Shown: positions 57,956 through 64,000 of the stretch, one piece after another
Position numbering within the stretch: the first letter of the stretch is position 1
Layout: each line of letters begins with the position of its first letter
NCBI GenBank assembly: GCA_024401455.1
Contig: JAKSLA010000014.1
Location: 1-64,000 of the forward strand
DNA from: Paludibacteraceae bacterium
Lineage (GTDB): Bacteria > Bacteroidota > Bacteroidia > Bacteroidales > Paludibacteraceae
DNA: 64,000 bases
Direction of reading: 5' to 3'
Made by a program: the position numbers and the translations under genes
Notes under the pieces: model-generated
Databases searched by the model: none
Told to the model about the DNA's origin: nothing
The model's input: the letters and a program-made list of their open reading frames with translations, nothing else

Positions 57956-60649
57956 TTATTTCATCTTAGCGATATTCTCTTTCAACGTAGCAATTTTGCT
58001 CTCTGCGTCAGCCTTCTTCTTTCGTTCGTTTTCAACGACTTCAGGCTTGGCATTAGCCACAAACTTCTCGTTGCCGAGTTTCTTGTTGACCGAGATGAGG
58101 AATCCTTCCAAATACTTGATTTCATCCTCCATTTTCTTGATCTCTTCCTCAACGTTGACGTTGTTGCCAAGAGGAACGGAAATCTCGATGGTTCCCACCA
58201 TGAAGGTAGCTGTAGCACCGCCGAGGTCTGCTGTCGCTTTCTCAATCTTGCTTATGTTAGCAAGTTTCTCGATGATGGCGTTGTTCTTCTCGTCAAGGTC
58301 GCCCTTGTAGAACATCTCGAATGCCTCGCGAGGACTGATGCCCTTCTCAGCACGGATATTACGGATGCCAGCGATGATCTCCTTGGTTGTCTCCATGCGG
58401 CTGATGTTCTTCTCGCAGCAATCCTCTGCCTTAGGCAAGAGGCTGACCATGATGCTGTCTTTGACGTCGCGTTCCTTGATGGCTTGGTAAAGTTCCTCTG
58501 TGATGAATGGCATGAATGGGTGGAGCAACTTCAACAATGTCTCGAAGTAGCCGAGTGTCGTTTCGTAAGTTGCCTTGTCGATTGGTTGTTGGTAAGCTGG
58601 TTTAACCATCTCCAAATACCAAGAAGAGAACTCGTCCCAGAATAGTTTGTAAACGGCCATCAAAGCCTCGCTGATACGATACTTGTCGAAGCAGTCGTTG
58701 ATTTCGGCGATGGTCTTGTTGAGTTGCATGCCGAACCACTTTGTAGCGATCTTTGCAGACTCAGGTTGAGCCAATTGCTCGTTCACCTCCCAACCCTTTA
58801 CAAGGCGGAATGCGTTCCATATCTTATTGTTGAAGTTACGTCCTTGCTCGCAGAGTGCCTCGTCGAAAAGGATGTCGTTTCCTGCTGGAGCGGAAAGCAT
58901 CATACCCATACGTACACCGTCGGCGCCGAACTTTTCGATAAGCATCAATGGATCAGGTGAGTTACCGAGCGATTTGGACATCTTGCGTCCTATCTTATCA
59001 CGAACGATACCTGTGAAATATACATTCTTGAATGGCATCTTACCCTCGTACTCATAACCGGCCATGATCATACGAGCCACCCAGAAGAAGATGATGTCTG
59101 GACCCGTCACCAAGTCGTTGGTTGGGTAGTAATATTTGATCTCCTCGTTGCCTGGGTTGTTGATACCGTCGAAGAGGGAGATAGGCCACAACCAAGATGA
59201 GAACCAAGTGTCAAGAGCATCCTCGTCGCGGACAAGTTGGTCTGCAGTGATATTCTCATAACCAGCAATCTTCTTTGCCTTTGCCAACGCATCCTCCACT
59301 GTTAGAGCCACCACGAATTTCTCCTCGGCACCCTCTGCTGTAGGTAAGAAATATGCAGGAATTCTATGTCCCCACCACAACTGACGAGAGATACACCAAT
59401 CCTGGATGTTCTCCAACCAGTTCTTATATGTCGACACATATTTAGATGGATAGAATTTCAACTCACCGTTTACAACTGGTGGAAGAGCGATGTCAGCGAA
59501 GTGCTGCATTGAAAGGAACCACTGCTTGCAAAGACGTGGCTCAACCGCAGTGTCCTGGTTACGCTCTGAATAACCAACCTTATTGTCGTAATCCTCCACC
59601 TTCTCAAGCAAGCCTGCATTGCCAAGGTCGATGGCGATCTGCTTACGGACAACGAAACGATCCTGTCCGACATACATTCCTGCTGCGTCAGAGATAGTAC
59701 CGTCTGGGTTGAAAATATCGATAGTCTCAAGACCGTGAGTCTTTCCTAATGTGTAGTCGTTAACATCGTGAGCCGGAGTGACCTTCAAACATCCTGTACC
59801 GAACTCAACGTCAACGTAACGGTCTTCGATTACTGGGATAACTCTGTTAACCAACGGAACAATCACCTTATGGCCCTTCAACCATTGGTTCTTAGGATCC
59901 TTTGGATTGATACACATAGCTGTATCACCCATGATTGTCTCGGGACGAGTTGTTGCGACTACAGCGTAGTAACCCTTTTCATCCTTGTGAAGAACTTCAC
60001 CTTCTTCGCCCGTAGGCTTGACAGATGCACTATCTTGTACATAATATTTTAGATAGTATAGTTTGCTCTTCTCCTCACGGTAGATTACCTCCTCTGTAGA
60101 AAGCACTGTCTGAGCCTTAGGGTCCCAGTTTACCATGCGAAGACCACGGTAGATCAAGCCCTTGTCGTATAGGTCCACAAAAACCTTAAGCACCGATTCA
60201 GAACGCTTTTCGTCCATCGTGAAAGCGGTGCGGTCCCAATCGCAAGATGCGCCAAGTTTCTTAAGCTGTTCAAGGATGATGCCACCGTGCTTTCTTGTCC
60301 AGTCCCAAGCGTGACCAAGGAACTGCTCACGAGTAAGATCCTTCTTCTTGATGCCTTCGCTCGCCAATTTGTTTACCACTTTGGCCTCTGTAGCGATGGA
60401 AGCGTGGTCTGTTCCGGGAACCCAGCAAGCGTTCTTGCCCAACATGCGGGCGCGGCGCACGAGGATGTCTTGGATGGTATTGTTCAACATGTGTCCCATG
60501 TGCAACACACCAGTCACATTTGGTGGTGGGATTACGATTGTGTAAGGTTCGCGTCCATCGGGTGTTGATTTGAAGAACCCGTTGTCCAACCAATACTGAT
60601 ACCATTTCGACTCTACGTCGGCCGGGTTGTATTTGCTTGCCAATTCCAT
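57956..60649 (-). CDS. valS: Valyl-tRNA synthetase
   Basis: An 897-residue class I synthetase charging tRNA-Val. HIGH-type motif [17 protein letters not shown], editing domain with [13 protein letters not shown], zinc-free catalytic core, [13 protein letters not shown] (KMSKS) and a C-terminal coiled coil ([16 protein letters not shown] and following to residue 895). Length is normal. Single gene with own promoter. Confidence 0.97.
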   Translation of the reverse strand: MELASKYNPADVESKWYQYWLDNGFFKSTPDGREPYTIVIPPPNVTGVLHMGHMLNNTIQDILVRRARMLGKNACWVPGTDHASIATEAKVVNKLASEGIKKKDLTREQFLGHAWDWTRKHGGIILEQLKKLGASCDWDRTAFTMDEKRSESVLKVFVDLYDKGLIYRGLRMVNWDPKAQTVLSTEEVIYREEKSKLYYLKYYVQDSASVKPTGEEGEVLHKDEKGYYAVVATTRPETIMGDTAMCINPKDPKNQWLKGHKVIVPLVNRVIPVIEDRYVDVEFGTGCLKVTPAHDVNDYTLGKTHGLETIDIFNPDGTISDAAGMYVGQDRFVVRKQIAIDLGNAGLLEKVEDYDNKVGYSERNQDTAVEPRLCKQWFLSMQHFADIALPPVVNGELKFYPSKYVSTYKNWLENIQDWCISRQLWWGHRIPAYFLPTAEGAEEKFVVALTVEDALAKAKKIAGYENITADQLVRDEDALDTWFSSWLWPISLFDGINNPGNEEIKYYYPTNDLVTGPDIIFFWVARMIMAGYEYEGKMPFKNVYFTGIVRDKIGRKMSKSLGNSPDPLMLIEKFGADGVRMGMMLSAPAGNDILFDEALCEQGRNFNNKIWNAFRLVKGWEVNEQLAQPESAKIATKWFGMQLNKTIAEINDCFDKYRISEALMAVYKLFWDEFSSWYLEMVKPAYQQPIDKATYETTLGYFETLLKLLHPFMPFITEELYQAIKERDVKDSIMVSLLPKAEDCCEKNISRMETTKEIIAGIRNIRAEKGISPREAFEMFYKGDLDEKNNAIIEKLANISKIEKATADLGGATATFMVGTIEISVPLGNNVNVEEEIKKMEDEIKYLEGFLISVNKKLGNEKFVANAKPEVVENERKKKADAESKIATLKENIAKMK

Positions 60650-60691
60650 ATTACTTTTGCTTTTAAACTTCTATACCTATAAATTAGGTTG

Positions 60692-60721
60692 CAAAAATAG
60701 GAATTATTCTCCGAACAACAA
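60692..60721 (-). promoter_or_regulatory. Promoter of valS
   Basis: Minus-strand TATTTTTG (60692-60699) with TTG (60719-60721), 19-nt spacing; leader about 36 nt. No T-box-like leader is possible in this length. Confidence 0.65.
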
Positions 60722-60863
60722 AAATTGTTGAGGCATTTGTAGTGTGGGTAAAGTCAGTTGAAATGCAGGCTTTCGATTATCCGTTTTTTTTATGGGATGG
60801 CTATATTTGTTTGAGGCTCAAATCCTTTTATGCGTTGGCTTGGGTGGACTACGACTTTGGCTC

Positions 60864-62450
60864 CTATTCAAACACCGTATATTCGGCTCCGTTCCCTCTG
60901 TCAATCGCCCAGCCGTCGATGGTATGCCCTTCGGTGGAGAAGTTGACTGCCACCTTGACAATTTGACGTCCGTCGCACTCGTAAGGGATGAGATAGCCCT
61001 TCTCGTCTATCTGTAGCAAGGCTTTGTCCAATTTGCCTTGGAACTTGAACTCGAAGACGTAGATGTGAGTCGGCGTCTTCAGCACCATGTCGCTGCGACC
61101 TGCGGAGTTCTTCACCTCCGAATCGACAAACTGGCAGAGCAGGCGCGCTATCAGGAAGAAAATCAAGTGATAACTCTTCTCCTTCTCTTGCATATAGTCG
61201 TAAGGTATGCTGCTGATGAATGAACGCATCAGGTGTAAGGCTTCGTCCACCCTGTCATCTTGTAGGAAGACACCAAAGTGGGCAATGAAGACGTTTGTCT
61301 CTCGTGTACTTGGAGCAAGATAATAGGGAATGAGGTTTCTGAACAACCCGATACGTACTTCGTTGTTGGGAACAGCGAGGGTGAAAAGCGACTGCCTTTT
61401 ATCGTAATCCTTAATGGTGATGTATCCGCTTTGGTAGAGCAAAGGTAAGGCTGTCGTCATGCCTTCCGTCGGTGCGTCGAAATCGGTCACGAATGCCTGA
61501 GCCCCTTCCAATTGTTCAATCTTGAAGTTGAGTTTTTTGAGTTGGCTGACCAGCCAACTTGGTGTGCCGCTGTCGAACCAATAAGCTCCTATTTTCTTTT
61601 TTTGCATTGCAGTGAGCAGACTGAAAGGATTGTATATATCCTCAGCCCCTTCGCTGAAATGATATCCATCGTAGTTTGTTTTAAGAACGAAGAAAGCCTC
61701 TTCCGTAGAGATTTTCATAGAATCAGCTAAATCCTCTATATGAGGAAGTAATCGATCATGGAGCTCTCGTTCAGTAATGCCACAAACAGCACAATATTCA
61801 TCATCCATACTGATTTTGCTCAAGTTGTTGATCTCGCTGAAGATGCTCAACTGGCTGAACTTGGTGATGCCCGTGATGAAGGCGAAGCGGATGTGCTCGT
61901 CGCAATCCTTGATAGGACTATAGAAAGAACGGAAGAGGTTGCGGAAGTCGATGAGTTTCTTTGGGTCGTGCATCACTTCAAGCATCGGAGAGTCGTACTC
62001 GTCGATGAGGATGACGACGGGCTTCCCCGTCTGCTCGTGGGCCTTTTTGTAAAGCCATTTAAGCCTATCTGAGAAATCTGAGCTATAAGGGTTAGCCCCA
62101 TAAATGGCTTCGTATTCGCAAATCATGGCATGAAGGTTCATCTGGGTTTGGCTGATTTCCTGTTTTTTTGCACCACTCATATTGAAGTGAAACACAGGGT
62201 GCTTTGCCCAATCCTTCTCCAGTTCTCCAGCCTTGAGGCCTTCGAAAAGTTCTTTGCGTCCCTCGAAATAGGATTTGAATGTACTGACCAGCAGACTCTT
62301 TCCGAAACGACGTGGGCGGGAGAGGAATACATACTTGTACTGGTGCGTCAGGTTGTAAACGTACTCGGTCTTATCTACATACAAGTAGTTGCCCTCAATG
62401 ATTTCACTGAAGGTCTGTATGCCGATGGGGTATCTTCTTCTGTCTGCCAT
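60864..62450 (-). CDS. AAA-ATPase-like protein with C-terminal PD-(D/E)XK domain
   Basis: About 528 residues from ATG 62450 (MADRRRYPIGIQTFSEII); starts at 62462 and 62507 fall at or before the predicted transcription start. N-terminal AAA-ATPase_like domain: NYLYVDKTEYVYNL, Walker A-type FLSRPRRFGKSLLVS, Walker B region PVVILIDEYDSPM. The middle has TNYDGYHFSEGAEDIYNPFS, and the end carries the nuclease-type core SDMVLKTPTHIYVFEFKFQG (Asp, then ExK). A complete paralogue of the fragment at the left edge. Role unknown; family expands strongly in gut Bacteroidales. Confidence 0.88.
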   Translation of the reverse strand: MADRRRYPIGIQTFSEIIEGNYLYVDKTEYVYNLTHQYKYVFLSRPRRFGKSLLVSTFKSYFEGRKELFEGLKAGELEKDWAKHPVFHFNMSGAKKQEISQTQMNLHAMICEYEAIYGANPYSSDFSDRLKWLYKKAHEQTGKPVVILIDEYDSPMLEVMHDPKKLIDFRNLFRSFYSPIKDCDEHIRFAFITGITKFSQLSIFSEINNLSKISMDDEYCAVCGITERELHDRLLPHIEDLADSMKISTEEAFFVLKTNYDGYHFSEGAEDIYNPFSLLTAMQKKKIGAYWFDSGTPSWLVSQLKKLNFKIEQLEGAQAFVTDFDAPTEGMTTALPLLYQSGYITIKDYDKRQSLFTLAVPNNEVRIGLFRNLIPYYLAPSTRETNVFIAHFGVFLQDDRVDEALHLMRSFISSIPYDYMQEKEKSYHLIFFLIARLLCQFVDSEVKNSAGRSDMVLKTPTHIYVFEFKFQGKLDKALLQIDEKGYLIPYECDGRQIVKVAVNFSTEGHTIDGWAIDRGNGAEYTVFE

Positions 62451-62468
62451 AATCGTCTCCATTTTTTG

Positions 62469-62476
62469 CAAAGATA
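62469..62476 (-). promoter_or_regulatory. -7 element of the AAA-ATPase-like gene
   Basis: CAAAGATA on plus is TATCTTTG on minus. The transcription start near 62461 supports the ATG at 62450. Confidence 0.6.
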
Positions 62477-62638
62477 ATCGTTTTGGCGCAAAATCAGTAT
62501 CATACATGCAATAAACACATTTCGTACTTGGATTGGGATTTTCGAGAAGGTGTTTGAATTCAAACAGTTTCTTAGTTCATGAACAAAACATAACTTGATA
62601 AATAAAATATGAACAATGTGGCATTTGCCGAAAATTCG

Positions 62639-62646
62639 TATATTTG
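62639..62646 (+). promoter_or_regulatory. -7 element of the DUF234-type ATPase gene
   Basis: TATATTTG. The transcription start is expected near 62653, at the edge of the repeat element that follows. Confidence 0.6.
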
Positions 62647-62647
62647 C

Positions 62648-62688
62648 ATTATCGTAACGTGGGTTACGGTAATGTAGGTTGCGATAAT
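62648..62688 (+). repeat. Tandem 15-nt repeats within an imperfect palindrome in the leader
   Basis: GTAACGTGGGTTACG (62654-62668) is followed at once by GTAATGTAGGTTGCG (62669-62683), 12 of 15 positions identical. ATTATCG (62648) and CGATAAT (ending 62688) close the unit as an inverted repeat, and CGTAAC/GTTACG makes a small inner hairpin. Confidence 0.8.
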
Positions 62689-62696
62689 TGTATATT

Positions 62697-64000
62697 ATGA
62701 GATTTTATAACAGAGATAAAGAGATGAAACTTCTCTCCGAAGTGGAGAGAATGTCAAACGAAGAAAGTCAGATGTCTGTAGTCACTGGCAGAAGACGTAT
62801 TGGCAAGACGCAACTTTTGCTCAAGGCTTGTGAAGGCCAGACAACGCTCTATTTTTTCGTTTCTCGTAAATCAGAGTCATTGCTTTGTAAAGATTTTGTT
62901 GAAGAGGTTCGTGAGAAGTTGGGTTTGATGATTGGCGATTTTTCGTCGTTCGGCAAATTGTTTGAGTCGCTGTTGCTGATATCTAAAGAGCAACATTTTA
63001 ATCTGATAATTGATGAGTTTCAAGAATTCCTAAGAGTGAACCCTTCTGTGTATGGTGATATGCAGAAATATTGGGACTTGCATCATAAGGAGGGTAAAAT
63101 GAACCTCCTAATAAGTGGTTCGGTTAACGCTCTGATGCATAAGATTTTTGAAAACAGCAAGGAACCTCTTTTTGGTAGAGCTGGAAATATCCTTCGATTG
63201 AAACCATTCGGTGTGAATGTCTTGAAAGAAATCCTATCTGATCATTATTCAAAATATGAGAAAGATGACCTGCTTGCTCTTTATGCGCTTACGGGAGGTG
63301 TTGCCTGGTATGTGGAGCTAATGATGAAGAATAGATGCTTCACAATAGATACCATGCTTGATTTGGTGTTCAAGGAAGACTCGCTTTTCCTACAGGAAGG
63401 AAAGAATGTGCTTATTGAGAAGTTCGGCAAAGAATACACCGTCTATTTCTCTATTCTTGAATGTATAGCTCGAGGTCTTTGTTCGAGAGGTGAAATAGAG
63501 TCCTATTTGGGAAATGTGGAGACGGGAGGTTATCTGGTTAAGTTAGATAGAGACTATGACATCATTAAGATGAAACATCCTATTTTCTCCAAACCTAACA
63601 GTAAGCAAACCCGATATTATATTCAGGATAATTTCCTTTATTTCTGGTTCCGTTTCGTTCACAAATACCAACGTTACATTGAATCAGGATCGATCGATTT
63701 GCTGAAAAATGTGGTTACACGTGATTTTCCCGTATTTTCAGGAATCATTTTGGAACGTTATTTCCATAAGTCGTTTAGGGAAAAGCAGATATACACTTCA
63801 ATAGGCGGATATTGGGACCGTTCTGGAGAAAATGAGATTGATTTGATTGCCGTCAATGAAATAGATGAGGTGATAGACTTTTGTGAGATAAAACGCCAAG
63901 AGAATAATATTGATTTGGACATCTTGTCGAAAAAGGCAAACGACTTCTTTTCCAAGAATCCTTCGTTGAAACATTACAAGTCAAACTATCTGGCATTGTC
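62697..64000 (+). CDS. ATP-binding protein, archaeal-type ATPase with DUF234 nuclease-like end (3' end outside window)
   Basis: An open frame from ATG 62697 to the right edge (434 codons, no stop). ATPase domain: SVVTGRRRIGKTQLLL (Walker A) and NLIIDEFQEFL (Walker B), then LLISGSVNALMHKIF (sensor) and GRAGNILRLKPF. A winged-helix-like middle follows (ARGLCSRGEIESYLGN, about residue 260), then a DUF234/PD-(D/E)XK-type core YWDRSGENEIDLIAVNE and VIDFCEIKRQ. This family is common and unexplained in Bacteroidetes and archaea. Divergent from the AAA-ATPase-like gene. Confidence 0.88.
   Translation, partial: MRFYNRDKEMKLLSEVERMSNEESQMSVVTGRRRIGKTQLLLKACEGQTTLYFFVSRKSESLLCKDFVEEVREKLGLMIGDFSSFGKLFESLLLISKEQHFNLIIDEFQEFLRVNPSVYGDMQKYWDLHHKEGKMNLLISGSVNALMHKIFENSKEPLFGRAGNILRLKPFGVNVLKEILSDHYSKYEKDDLLALYALTGGVAWYVELMMKNRCFTIDTMLDLVFKEDSLFLQEGKNVLIEKFGKEYTVYFSILECIARGLCSRGEIESYLGNVETGGYLVKLDRDYDIIKMKHPIFSKPNSKQTRYYIQDNFLYFWFRFVHKYQRYIESGSIDLLKNVVTRDFPVFSGIILERYFHKSFREKQIYTSIGGYWDRSGENEIDLIAVNEIDEVIDFCEIKRQENNIDLDILSKKANDFFSKNPSLKHYKSNYLAL

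Noticed and set aside
1..64000. tRNA, rRNA, CRISPR array, insertion sequence, integrase or prophage
   Set aside because: None found by eye; no regular repeat-spacer pattern, no transposase-like protein, and no tRNA arm patterns in the gaps.

Overview
The window looks like chromosomal DNA of a Bacteroidales bacterium (Bacteroides/Prevotella/Porphyromonas-like; I cannot fix the genus). Supporting signs are many promoters with the Bacteroidetes -7 motif TAnnTTTG and, in several, a TTG/TTTG about 19-21 nt upstream; few clear Shine-Dalgarno sequences; two exported proteins with type IX secretion (Por) C-terminal domains; an HU-CCDC81/SPOR protein; a lipoprotein with an acidic run after its lipobox Cys; and DUF4294 and MetA/U32-type genes common in this order. 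No rRNA, tRNA, CRISPR array, insertion sequence or prophage was seen.

Layout. 1-0.8 kb: C-terminal part of an AAA-ATPase-like/PD-(D/E)XK protein. 1.3-4.8 kb: nitronate monooxygenase-like enzyme, HU-CCDC81/SPOR protein, a membrane-anchored unknown and a DUF4375 (DMP19-like) protein. 4.8-7.6 kb (minus): exported helix-hairpin-helix/beta-barrel protein and a smaller barrel-like partner. 7.9-11.1 kb: operon of DUF4294 protein, CE2-like SGNH esterase lipoprotein and MltF-like lytic transglycosylase. 11.2-15.4 kb (minus): tgt, lptG-like permease, carboxyltransferase and biotin carrier, tightly packed. 15.5-16.3 kb: Asp-rich lipoprotein. 16.6-18.9 kb: nfnAB (electron-bifurcating transhydrogenase). 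19.0-21.8 kb (minus): nucleotidyltransferase-PLP enzyme fusion plus an opine-dehydrogenase-like protein. 22.1-23.9 kb: AbiE type IV toxin-antitoxin pair. 24.1-31.2 kb: YfhO-like membrane protein, three glycosyltransferases, a NYN-domain protein and a LicD-like transferase. 31.5-39.8 kb: U32 protein and metA (minus), ruvX, def, TPR protein, T9SS cargo, ispD, recG. 39.9-44.4 kb (minus): TonB-C protein, O-methyltransferase, porin, DASS anion symporter. 44.7-47.1 kb: C10 cysteine peptidase. 47.5-51.2 kb: complete acyl-CoA carboxylase operon. 51.3-57.9 kb: LEA2-like protein, Mur-ligase-like enzyme, YgiQ radical SAM protein, cytosolic GH13 amylase, nth. 58-60.6 kb: valS. 60.9-64 kb: a full AAA-ATPase-like/PD-(D/E)XK protein and a divergent DUF234-type ATPase running off the end.

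How the parts may work together. Housekeeping functions dominate (translation, envelope, redox, propionate/acyl-CoA metabolism). The most distinctive block is 19-31 kb: a LicC-like nucleotidyltransferase fused to a CobD/HisC-like PLP enzyme, an opine-dehydrogenase-like partner, glycosyltransferases and a LicD-like transferase. Together these could build and attach an unusual nucleotide-activated phospho-amine substituent to a surface glycan. That is inference from family content and proximity, not proof. Other leads are the tandem-repeat leaders of the DUF234 ATPase (62.65 kb) and the DASS symporter (44.55 kb), the double hairpin directly before the NYN gene (28.84 kb), a Tgt lacking the usual zinc cysteines, and a 235-nt leader with a small ORF before the carboxylase operon.
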